A stretch of DNA of 53,439 nt from ChocPot-Mid sp043804925 (lineage in GTDB: Bacteria; Bacteroidota; Ignavibacteria; Kapaibacteriales; UBA2268): NCBI GenBank assembly GCA_043804925.1, contig JAZDIP010000063.1, forward strand, positions 1 through 53,439. Direction: 5' to 3'. The notes under the pieces are model-generated. The model searched no databases and had not been told where the DNA came from. It saw only the letters and a program-made list of their open reading frames with translations. Shown in pieces: positions 1-7,140 of the stretch. How positions within the stretch are numbered: the stretch's first letter is position 1; the number at the start of each line of letters is the position of its first letter. The translations under genes and the position numbers were made by a program.

Positions 1-129
1 CTGAAAAAGAAGGATGGGAATTTGAGATTATGTCAGATGGAAGCGAATGTCTATAAGGTATTTAAACTTGCTGGATTTACAGCTATATTCAACATTTATG
101 AGACAGAAGATGAGGCGTTAAATAGTTGA
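1..129 (+). CDS. STAS-domain protein (anti-sigma factor antagonist type), C-terminal end only
   Basis: An open frame enters from the left edge and ends at TGA 127-129, giving 42 residues. The tail contains 'VFKLAGFTAIFNIYETEDEA', which matches the last helix and strand of STAS domains in anti-sigma factor antagonists ('..vfeltgl..lf.i..t.eeAl'). Such proteins bind an anti-sigma factor (a serine kinase) and are switched by phosphorylation of a serine that would lie upstream of the window. The start and the phosphorylation site cannot be seen. The assignment rests on this short tail only. Confidence 0.6.
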   Translation: MKKKDGNLRLCQMEANVYKVFKLAGFTAIFNIYETEDEALNS

Positions 130-130
130 A

Positions 131-167
131 AGTTTATAAAGTTATAAAGTTTATAAAGTTATAAAGT
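131..167. repeat. Left AT-rich repeat flanking the four-helix-bundle gene
   Basis: Tandem units of AGTTTATAA and AGTTATAA start two bases after the STAS stop codon. The reverse complement of the block at 511-560 is built from AGTTTGTAA and AGTTCATAA units, so the two blocks form imperfect inverted repeats around the 177-521 gene. Confidence 0.7.
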
Positions 168-176
168 GGGAAAACG

Positions 177-521
177 ATGAAGATTGAACGGTTTGAAGAT
201 ATTATTGCTTAGCAAAAATCTAAGGTTTTTACTGTGGATATTTATAATTTATTTTCTGCAAGTAAAGATTTTAGTTTTCGCGACCAAATTTGTAGGGCTT
301 CAGTTTCCATTATGAATAATATAGCAGAAGGTTTCGAGCGGAAAACAAACAATGAATTCAAGCAGTTTTTGTACATAGCAAAAGGTTCTTGTGGTGAAGT
401 TCGTTCAATGCTTTATCTGGCAAAAGAGTTTAATAAAATTACAGAAAAAGATTTCGAAAAACTTTTTGTTCAATCTGAAGAGATTTCTAAAATGCTTTCA
501 GGCTTCATCAAAACTTTATGA
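177..521 (+). pseudogene. Four-helix-bundle protein (S23 / Avd-like) gene with internal amber codon
   Basis: From ATG 177 the frame reads MKIERFEDIIA, then TAG at 210-212, then QKSKVFTVDIYNLF and on without a break to TGA 519-521. The family (23S rRNA intervening-sequence proteins and the DGR accessory protein Avd share this four-helix fold) normally begins 'FEDL.vWQka', so the TAG stands exactly where the conserved Trp codon TGG is expected, a one-base change. The conserved core 'CRASVSIMNNIAEGFER' and the C-terminal helices are intact. Read through, the product would be about 114 aa, close to family length. A shorter product could start at GTG 234 (95 aa) but would lack the first helix. The last codons lie in the right-hand repeat. 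Confidence 0.8.
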
Positions 522-560
522 ACTTTACAAACTTTATGAACTTTACAAACTTTACAAACT
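511..560. repeat. Right AT-rich repeat flanking the four-helix-bundle gene
   Basis: Tandem units AACTTTATG and AACTTTACA run from inside the end of the four-helix-bundle gene to the stop codon of the convergent rfbB gene (TAG on the minus strand at 559-561). They are the inverted counterpart of 131-167. The block therefore supplies the 3' ends of two genes. Confidence 0.7.
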
Positions 561-1632
561 AAATCCCAGAATATTGCTTTTTATAATATTCCATGTACTC
601 TCCCGAACGAACATTTTTACACCAATCGGGATTGTCGAGATACCATTGTATTGTTGACTTCAAACCGTCTTCGAGATTTGTTTTTCGTCTCCAGCCAAGT
701 TCTTTTTCTATTTTTGTACTGTCAATGGCATATCGTCTGTCATGCCCGGGACGGTCTTTGACAAATTCAATTAAAGTATCTGGTTTGTTTAATATCCCTA
801 AAATAGTTGTTACAATTTCAATATTCGGTTTTTCGGTTCTGCCACCGACATTATAAACTTCACCTGATTTCCCATTTTTATATACTGACCAGACAGCAGA
901 GCAATGGTCTTCGACATAAATCCAGTCACGCACATTCATACCATCACCATAAACAGGAAGTTTTTTTCCTTCGAGAGCATTTAAAATCATAAGTGGTATT
1001 AACTTTTCAGGAAATTGATATGGTCCATAATTATTCGAGCATCTTGTAATCAGCGCATTAATTCCAAAAGTATTGACAAAAGCGAGAACAAGATGGTCAG
1101 CCGATGCCTTCGATGCAGAATATGGAGAGCGTGGTTCCAATGGAGTTGTTTCAGTAAAGTAACCTTCAGTACCTAATGAACCATAAACTTCATCAGTTGA
1201 AACCTGCAAAAAACGGGACAATTTATAGTCCCTTGCGGCTTCCAGCAAAGTCAATGTACCAATAATGTTGGTATCAATGAAAGGTCGGGCTTCAATTATG
1301 GAACGGTCAACATGAGATTCGGCGGCAAAGTTAATTATTCCAGAAATATTCTCAGTTTCAATTAGTTTCCTGACCAACTTTGCATCTTCAATCCTACCAT
1401 GAACGAATTTATAATTCGGATGATTTTCAAAATCTCTAAGGTTCTCAAGATTCCCTGCATAAGTCAAAGCATCCAGATTAATAATCCTTAAATCCTGTCT
1501 GCCGTCTGCTGTTTTCTGACTTCTGACTTCAGTCTTCTGACTTCTGTCTTCTTGAGTTAGTCGAAGGACATACCGGATAAAATTACTCCCGATAAATCCC
1601 GCACCACCTGTTACTAAAATTGTTTCTGCCAT
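559..1632 (-). CDS. rfbB: dTDP-glucose 4,6-dehydratase
   Basis: A 357-aa short-chain dehydrogenase/reductase that converts dTDP-D-glucose to dTDP-4-keto-6-deoxyglucose in the dTDP-L-rhamnose pathway (cytoplasm). Seen: NAD-binding GGAGFIG near residue 9, LDALTYAGNL (53-62), STDEVYG (145-151) with the Thr/Asp/Glu typical of dehydratases, and the YSASK pair Tyr171/Lys175. The N-terminal start 'MAETILVTGG' fits the family. Odd: residues 27-46 (QEDRSQKTEVRSQKTADGRQ) are a polar, repetitive insert between the first helix and second strand, where most homologues have only a few residues. The rest of the pathway is not in the window. Confidence 0.93.
   Translation of the reverse strand: MAETILVTGGAGFIGSNFIRYVLRLTQEDRSQKTEVRSQKTADGRQDLRIINLDALTYAGNLENLRDFENHPNYKFVHGRIEDAKLVRKLIETENISGIINFAAESHVDRSIIEARPFIDTNIIGTLTLLEAARDYKLSRFLQVSTDEVYGSLGTEGYFTETTPLEPRSPYSASKASADHLVLAFVNTFGINALITRCSNNYGPYQFPEKLIPLMILNALEGKKLPVYGDGMNVRDWIYVEDHCSAVWSVYKNGKSGEVYNVGGRTEKPNIEIVTTILGILNKPDTLIEFVKDRPGHDRRYAIDSTKIEKELGWRRKTNLEDGLKSTIQWYLDNPDWCKNVRSGEYMEYYKKQYSGI
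1495..1554. repeat. Simple repeat carried in frame inside rfbB
   Basis: The plus strand shows repeated TTCTGACTTC / GTCTTCTGACTTCTG units. In the minus-strand rfbB frame they read RSQKTEVRSQKT. Units of this type are usually found between genes in FCB-group genomes; here the frame is kept. Confidence 0.65.
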
Positions 1633-1695
1633 AAATACTTTATATAAGTTTATATTCTATTTTATTTAAAACAACCAATAAGGATATTTATTTTT

Positions 1696-3237
1696 TTAAA
1701 AATCCATCTTTCTTCCCGAAAGCTTGAGTATCGTTGCCGCAATGCTTGGCAATGAATCGGAAAAGGGAGAAATAATTAAATCAGCATCAATACTTTCTTT
1801 CAAATATGGATTACCAAAAAGAATTGCAATTTTCTTTTTACCTTCCGAAAGTTTTTGGTAAGCATGCATAATCCCGTCAGGAACCTTCATAGATTGATAA
1901 GCAGACGGCTTGAAGAAAAATGCAAAAAGCATTATATCAGCTTTCTGAATTCCAAATTTTAATCCTGCTAAATCTTTTTCCTGAATATCTTTATCAATAA
2001 ATCCAAAGTCGCAGTCGTTTTCTATTGCCTGTCCAAGAATTCTAAAAAATGATGTTGGAATGTCAAGATCATCAGTTTGTAAAAATGCAAAACCACCGAC
2101 ACGAAATTTTTCATTTAAAGGAATTAAATGTTCATCACCTAAAATTTCCAATGCATCGTAAGCGGCAGACAAAGCTATTTTTTCGTGCTCAAAAAATGAA
2201 ATTTCAATTTCTACTGATTTTCTGTCAAATAAACCGCACCATTCTTTGGCATCAAGAATTCTATTGACAGATGAAAATAATTGTTCTTTTAATTCAGAAT
2301 GATTATCAATATACTTTTCTAAAATATCAATAGCATATAAAGGATTTTCAGGTAATAGAAGAATATCATTTCCTGCATTGAATGCTTTGATTATGATTTC
2401 TTCTTCTGAAAATAGGGTTGCTAATGATTTCATATCGAGAGCATCTGTAAGAATTAGCCCATTGTATTTTAATTCTTCTCTCAACAGTTCAGTAATTATT
2501 TTTCTTGACAAACTTGCCGGAATTCCCGATTCATCCAACGATGATACTGAAAGATGACCTACCATAATTGACTTCACATCATTTTGAATAGCATGAATAA
2601 AGGGTTTCAACTCCAAATCATTAATTCGTTTCTTGTCATGTTTTAACACAGGTAATTCAGAATGTGAATCCTTATCAGTATCACCATGTCCTGGAAAATG
2701 TTTTGCACAAGTGAGAACATTTTGATTGTGATGTCCTCTGATATATTCCGATAAATGATTTTGCACAATATTCAAATTATCACCAAACGACCTTATATTG
2801 ATTATTGGATTGTTAGGATTTGAATTTATATCGCAGACAGGAGCTAAATTCCAATTAACACCTATACTCTTTGCTTCTTTCGCAATTGCCTCAGAACATT
2901 TTAATGTGTGTTCGGGATTTCCTGACTTTCCAAGTGCCATAGCCTGAGGAAAAGCTGTGCCATTTTCAAGTCGCATCGGCAATCCAAATTCATAATCAGC
3001 ACAAAAAAGTAAAGGAATTTCAGCCAAACTTTGCAAAACAGTAATCATTGATTTTACATTACCCATATTCCCCTGAAAGACACAGAAGCCGCCGATTCCT
3101 TCTTCAACAAGCTTATGTATTGATTGTTGATACTCTTTGTCTTTATAGTATTCTTCAGCAGAAATTCTTGGAAAAACAACCTGTGCGGAAAGTTTCCTTA
3201 TACTAAGTAATTCGATATTTATATGTTCTTTTTTCAT
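1696..3237 (-). CDS. Glycoside hydrolase family 3, beta-N-acetylhexosaminidase (NagZ-like) with C-terminal domain
   Basis: 513 aa. NagZ-type GH3 enzymes remove N-acetylglucosamine from muropeptides or chitin fragments. Seen: KHFPGHGDT (179-187) followed by Asp190-Ser-His192, the Asp/His dyad of NagZ enzymes, and LTDALDM with the likely nucleophile Asp265. After about residue 350 comes a second domain like the GH3 C-terminal domain of two-domain NagZ proteins. No signal peptide is obvious, which suggests cytoplasmic muropeptide recycling. Lies 63 bp upstream of rfbB on the same strand. Exact substrate is not decided by the sequence. Confidence 0.85.
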   Translation of the reverse strand: MKKEHINIELLSIRKLSAQVVFPRISAEEYYKDKEYQQSIHKLVEEGIGGFCVFQGNMGNVKSMITVLQSLAEIPLLFCADYEFGLPMRLENGTAFPQAMALGKSGNPEHTLKCSEAIAKEAKSIGVNWNLAPVCDINSNPNNPIINIRSFGDNLNIVQNHLSEYIRGHHNQNVLTCAKHFPGHGDTDKDSHSELPVLKHDKKRINDLELKPFIHAIQNDVKSIMVGHLSVSSLDESGIPASLSRKIITELLREELKYNGLILTDALDMKSLATLFSEEEIIIKAFNAGNDILLLPENPLYAIDILEKYIDNHSELKEQLFSSVNRILDAKEWCGLFDRKSVEIEISFFEHEKIALSAAYDALEILGDEHLIPLNEKFRVGGFAFLQTDDLDIPTSFFRILGQAIENDCDFGFIDKDIQEKDLAGLKFGIQKADIMLFAFFFKPSAYQSMKVPDGIMHAYQKLSEGKKKIAILFGNPYLKESIDADLIISPFSDSLPSIAATILKLSGRKMDF

Positions 3238-3280
3238 GCTTACAATAATAATACTTGGTCATTAAGTTATTTATAAGAAA

Positions 3281-3420
3281 ATTTAAACGCAAAGTTCGCC
3301 AAGTTTAACGCTGAGTTTCGCAAAGAAATTTTGGTGTCCAGCTTTAGTAGGATTGACAAAATCATTTTCCCATCTCCGTGAAACTCTGTGTCTTCTCAGC
3401 GTATCTCTGTGTAATAAATT
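3281..3420. repeat. Degenerate inverted intergenic repeat in the 3238-3518 spacer
   Basis: The left arm has CGCAAAGTTCGCCAAG and ACGCTGAGTTTCGCAAAG; the right arm has CTCCGTGAAACTCTGTG and CTCAGCGTATCTCTGTG. The reverse complement of the right arm shares ACGCTGAG and a GAGTTTC-like core with the left. It is followed by TTAAAATTTAAAA units (about 3450-3480) and AACACTCAACACTC units (about 3512-3532). No gene is seen in the spacer. Confidence 0.5.
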
Positions 3421-3518
3421 CTTCTGTCCAGTCTATTGTCTATAGCTTCAACTTAAAATTTAAAACTTAAAATTTAAAATTTCCCTTTTTCCTTATCCTT
3501 CTAACTCACACTTAACAC

Positions 3519-4013
3519 TCAACACTCAACACTTATAACTACATTCCCCCCTTCAAAATTCTGAACTTTCAAACGCAACTCATCGCTTATTCTCTTTGGT
3601 GTTTTTTTAACAGGGTCAACATGAGCAAGTGTAGCTGAAGCACTTGCAAGAATTAAACCATTCTTTAATCTGATAATATTTCTAAAAGAAAACGATGAAT
3701 TCCTGATTTCTGATATTCTTGTCAGCACTTCGAATTCATCATTGAATACAGCCGCATTGAAATAATCAAGTTCTGCATGTACTGACATAAAAAGTAATTC
3801 ATTAATCAAACTATCAGGATTTAAACCAACTCCAAGATTTCTGAAATATTCGATGCGTGCCTCTTCAAGCCAAAAGAAATACTGAAGATTGTGAACTACA
3901 CGATACGAATCAACCTCCGCAAATTTTACACGTCCTTTAGTCACGGATTTAAAAAGTCTGCTTTCTTCTTCCAATTCTTTAAGCCATTCTTCCCTTGTTT
4001 TATTCATCAACAT
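3519..4013 (-). CDS. Acyl-CoA thioesterase-like hotdog protein (4HBT/YbgC type)
   Basis: 164 aa. 'FAEVDSYRVVHNLQYFFWLE' followed by EARIEYFRNLGV matches the start of 4HBT/YbgC thioesterases: an Asp in the first strand, a conserved His-Asn, then the Glu-Ala-Arg helix. These enzymes hydrolyse acyl-CoA or acyl-ACP thioesters. The usual DxxGH is replaced by DSYRVVH, so specificity is unclear. The ATG overlaps the end of the upstream secreted-protein gene by 14 bp, which suggests coupled translation in the operon running from 6245 down. The last residues (ISVEC) and the stop are read from a GTTGAGTGTTGAGTGTT repeat, so the C-terminus seems to have been redefined by intergenic repeat sequence. Confidence 0.75.
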   Translation of the reverse strand: MLMNKTREEWLKELEEESRLFKSVTKGRVKFAEVDSYRVVHNLQYFFWLEEARIEYFRNLGVGLNPDSLINELLFMSVHAELDYFNAAVFNDEFEVLTRISEIRNSSFSFRNIIRLKNGLILASASATLAHVDPVKKTPKRISDELRLKVQNFEGGNVVISVEC

Positions 4014-4482
4014 CCACCTCGTTTACATCAGTACCTTCAAGTTCCAAAAGTTCTTCTATTTTTTTATTTACCTTAGTATGCTTTATATAAAATTTTGTAT
4101 AGGAATTATCATCTCCTTTTTCAAGAAAGGTTTTGAATAACTTAATGTCTTCTTTAAGTTCAAAAATGATTTCTTTCAATGAGAATAAATATTCGAAATC
4201 CTCTTTTTTCAAGTATTTTGATTTGTTAAATTTTGCCAAATGGTCATTAATATTATTTAGTTGTTTATCCAAAGTAAACAAAGCACTTTCAAATACCTCA
4301 TAATTTTCGAGATTATCTACATTATCATTCATTAATGTGATTGTCAGGTAAGTTTGGAACAGATTTGTCGTAACCAACAAGCTGACGGTTTCCATTAATT
4401 TCTCACCGTTTAAAGTATCTATACCCTTTTGTGCATAAATAGTATTCTGGCAAAAAATTACTGTACTTATTGCAAAAATCAT
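4000..4482 (-). CDS. Small secreted helical protein; signal peptide start out of frame by one base
   Basis: 160 aa from ATG 4482, beginning MIFAISTVIFCQNTIYAQKG, that is a hydrophobic core and a signal-peptidase site (after AQ) but no positive N-region. The missing part, M(M)KTQKKYL, lies upstream from ATG 4510 or 4507 in another frame, separated by an A9 run (T9 at 4489-4497 on the plus strand). With eight A's the frame would be continuous. So this is either an indel, a sequencing or assembly error, or a slippage site. The mature protein is rich in Lys, Glu and Leu and looks all-helical, with no recognised family. It follows threonine aldolase and overlaps the thioesterase start. Confidence 0.6.
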   Translation of the reverse strand: MIFAISTVIFCQNTIYAQKGIDTLNGEKLMETVSLLVTTNLFQTYLTITLMNDNVDNLENYEVFESALFTLDKQLNNINDHLAKFNKSKYLKKEDFEYLFSLKEIIFELKEDIKLFKTFLEKGDDNSYTKFYIKHTKVNKKIEELLELEGTDVNEVDVDE

Positions 4483-4531
4483 TAAATATTTTTTTTTGTG
4501 TTTTCATCATTACACCATAATATAAACATCA

Positions 4532-5572
4532 TTATATATATTTTTCCAAAACTGTTTTTATGACATCTGCCGCTTTTATTGTTAGCTCTTTTGTTATTTG
4601 AAAATGAAAAACTGCCCTGAATGTATTATGACCGAACTGAATTATTTTAACACCATTTTTTTTACATTCTTCTTCAAATACGGCAGAATTGATTTTATTG
4701 CTATGTTTAAAAATAACAATATTTGTTTGAATTCTTGAAAAGTCAACTTCAATATACTCAGATTCATTAATTTTTTCTGCAAACAATTTTGCGTTGGCAT
4801 GAGTTTTCGGAAGAAGCCGAAAATGATTTTTAATAGCAAAAAGCCCCGCAGAAGCAATGATTCCGACTTGCCTCATACCTCCTCCCATGACTTTTCTGAA
4901 TCTTCTTGCCAAATAAATATTACCTTTAGTGCTTGCAATTAAAGAACCAATTGGAGCCCCAAGCCCTTTTGAAAGACATACGGAAACAGTATCGAAAGGT
5001 TCGGCATAATCTTTTAAGGGAATACCGGTTGCCGCAGATGCTTCCCAAAGCCGGGCACCATCGCAGTGAAATTTTAAATTATTTCTTTTTACTGCTTCTG
5101 CAATCATCCTGATATTATCCAAAGGAATAATTGTACCACCATGCCTGTTGTGAGTATTTTCAATGCAAACCAAAGAGACATGAGGATAATGTTCATTATC
5201 TGGGTGAATGCAATTATCTATATCTTTCAAGTCAAAGATACCCTTGTCTGTTTTAATCTGTTTTAGTTGTACTCCTGAGAGAACTGATGGAGCTGCACCT
5301 TCATAGTGAAATATATGCGAATCCGCTTCGACAATAACTTCATCAGCAGGTTTTGTCAAAATGTGCAATGAAATCTGATTTGCCATTACCCCCGATGCAA
5401 CAAAGACAGCAGCTTCCTTTCCAAGTAAATCTGCAACATACTCCTCAAGTTCATTTACTGTCGGGTCTTCGCCAAAAACATCATCTCCGACTTTTGCATT
5501 AGCTATTACATTCCTCATCTCCTCAGTGGGAACAGTAGCAGTATCACTCCTAATATCAATTATATCATTCAT
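4532..5572 (-). CDS. ltaE: Low-specificity L-threonine aldolase
   Basis: 346 aa, PLP enzyme of fold type I that splits threonine or allo-threonine into glycine and acetaldehyde. Seen: the N-terminal IDIRSDTATVPTEEMR and GDDVFGEDPT motifs, LEEYVADLLGKEAAVFVASG, ENTHNRHGGT (139-147), HCDGARLWEA (169-178) and the PLP-binding Lys202 in CLSKGLGAPIG. Length and motif order are normal. It lies 4 bp downstream of the polyprenol-kinase-like gene, so it is probably cotranscribed. The symbol is given by family; exact stereospecificity is unknown. Confidence 0.93.
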   Translation of the reverse strand: MNDIIDIRSDTATVPTEEMRNVIANAKVGDDVFGEDPTVNELEEYVADLLGKEAAVFVASGVMANQISLHILTKPADEVIVEADSHIFHYEGAAPSVLSGVQLKQIKTDKGIFDLKDIDNCIHPDNEHYPHVSLVCIENTHNRHGGTIIPLDNIRMIAEAVKRNNLKFHCDGARLWEASAATGIPLKDYAEPFDTVSVCLSKGLGAPIGSLIASTKGNIYLARRFRKVMGGGMRQVGIIASAGLFAIKNHFRLLPKTHANAKLFAEKINESEYIEVDFSRIQTNIVIFKHSNKINSAVFEEECKKNGVKIIQFGHNTFRAVFHFQITKELTIKAADVIKTVLEKYI

Positions 5573-5576
5573 ATTC

Positions 5577-6245
5577 TTAAATTAAAAGATTTATATAACT
5601 TATGTGGAAATAACTTACGGATAAGAATTCGCCACCCCACATAACCAAACCAATCGAAACCGGTATCGAAAGATTATCATCCATTTTCAGCATTGTTGAC
5701 GCCGCTTCGGCTATACCACCAACGAATGCTGCTATGATACCAAAGAAAAAATATGTCCATGGTGCTGATAAAACCGTTCCAATTATCAAGATAACTAAAA
5801 TAGCAGTAATCCAAAAAGCACATGTACCTTCCCAGCTTTTCCTGACAAACAACGGATGTCTCCCATATCTTCTACCAATTAGTGCTGAACTGATATCCGA
5901 AATAATCAAAATTGTAAATCCTGTAACGACGAATATCTTCGGAAAAATCAGGACGCATATAACAGCCGAAATAAGTACCCATGTTGCTCCATTAAGCGTA
6001 AAAACATCATAATATTCATGGGGCCTTAAGATTTTTCCAAAATATTTATGAAAAAAATCTCTAAATTTACTTTTTTTCCTGCTGGCAAAATCGATTATTA
6101 TTGATATTATTGTAAGCGGGATGAGCAACCAAAGTGCAAGTTCTTTGGTTATAAATGAATAGACAATTGGAATAGAAAGAGAAATCATGTGAATGCTTTT
6201 TCTTACGACCTCCTGCTTATATGGAATTTCATATTCTTTTGTCAT
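5577..6245 (-). CDS. Diacylglycerol/polyprenol kinase family membrane protein
   Basis: 222 aa with about six hydrophobic segments. 'EVVRKSIHMISL' at the N-terminus, 'DISSALIGRRYGRHPLF' and 'KSWEGTCAFW' match the dolichol/polyprenol kinase and phosphatidate cytidylyltransferase-like family (DxxAxxxGxxxG and K(S/T)xEGT). These proteins use CTP or ATP to phosphorylate a lipid alcohol in the membrane. It heads a minus-strand operon with threonine aldolase, a secreted protein and a thioesterase. Its ATG is only 17 bp from the divergent ispE ATG. The substrate cannot be told from sequence. Confidence 0.8.
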   Translation of the reverse strand: MTKEYEIPYKQEVVRKSIHMISLSIPIVYSFITKELALWLLIPLTIISIIIDFASRKKSKFRDFFHKYFGKILRPHEYYDVFTLNGATWVLISAVICVLIFPKIFVVTGFTILIISDISSALIGRRYGRHPLFVRKSWEGTCAFWITAILVILIIGTVLSAPWTYFFFGIIAAFVGGIAEAASTMLKMDDNLSIPVSIGLVMWGGEFLSVSYFHISYINLLI

Positions 6246-6262
6246 AAAATTTTTTAAAATTT

Positions 6263-7114
6263 ATGTTAAAATTAAAATCATTTGCAAAAATCAATATAGG
6301 TCTTGAAGTTCTTTATAAAAGACAAGACGGCTACCATGAGATAAACACTATCTTTTCAAGGATAGGTTTAGCCGATGAAATCCTCATTGAACAAAATAAA
6401 GAACTAATTGTCGATTGTTTTCCTTCATTAGAATTACATCAACAACAAAATCTCGCTTATAAATCAGGCAAATTAATTCAAAAATATTTTGCCTGCAAAT
6501 CTAAAGGTGCAAAAATTCAAATATATAAAAATATTCCTTTAGGCGGAGGGCTCGGTGGTGGAAGTTCAAATGCCTCAACTGTTCTTACAGGATTGAATAA
6601 ACTTTGGCAACTTAATGCTTCTGCTCAGGAACTACACGACTTAGCTTCACAGTTAGGAGCTGATGTCCCATTCTTTCTCGGAGCCGATTTTGCAGTTGGA
6701 AAAGGAATAGGAGAAAAACTTGATTTCTTCAATTTTAGTTTGCCTTATCATTTGTTTTTAGTTATGCCGAATTTTAATATTGATACATCCTGGGCTTATT
6801 CTCAATTAAATCGGAAATATAAAATTATTGAAGGTTCAGACCTAAAGAACATTCTTATAGAAAATATTAATAGACCTGAAAAACTCAGAGAATTAATTAA
6901 AAATGCCTTTGAAGATATTGTTTTTGAAAAATACCCGGTATTGTCAGATATAAAGAATGACCTTTATAAATCAGGTGCAGTGTTTGCCTTAATGAGCGGG
7001 AGTGGTTCTAGTATTTACGGATTCTTTGATGATGAAGATAATTTAAATAATGCAAAATCACAATTCAATAAATATCAAACATTTTCATCTTTACAAAATC
7101 ATATAAATAAATAA
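6263..7114 (+). CDS. ispE: 4-diphosphocytidyl-2-C-methyl-D-erythritol kinase
   Basis: 283 aa GHMP kinase of the MEP isoprenoid pathway; it phosphorylates CDP-methylerythritol with ATP. Seen: the start MLKLKSFAKINIGLEV, DGYHEINTIF (22-31), the ATP loop GGGLGGGSSNAS (from Gly94), LGADVPFF near residue 132, and C-terminal ALMSGSGSSIYG. The start is fixed because the catalytic-strand motif begins at residue 5. No Shine-Dalgarno is seen in the 17 bp before the ATG. Confidence 0.95.
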   Translation: MLKLKSFAKINIGLEVLYKRQDGYHEINTIFSRIGLADEILIEQNKELIVDCFPSLELHQQQNLAYKSGKLIQKYFACKSKGAKIQIYKNIPLGGGLGGGSSNASTVLTGLNKLWQLNASAQELHDLASQLGADVPFFLGADFAVGKGIGEKLDFFNFSLPYHLFLVMPNFNIDTSWAYSQLNRKYKIIEGSDLKNILIENINRPEKLRELIKNAFEDIVFEKYPVLSDIKNDLYKSGAVFALMSGSGSSIYGFFDDEDNLNNAKSQFNKYQTFSSLQNHINK

Positions 7115-7140
7115 TTATTATTAATTTTAAAAAGCTACTT

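Noticed and set aside
391..657. Plus-strand ORF with KLYELYKLYELYKLY
   Set aside because: It is the AT-rich flanking repeat read in another frame, overlapping the four-helix-bundle gene and rfbB.
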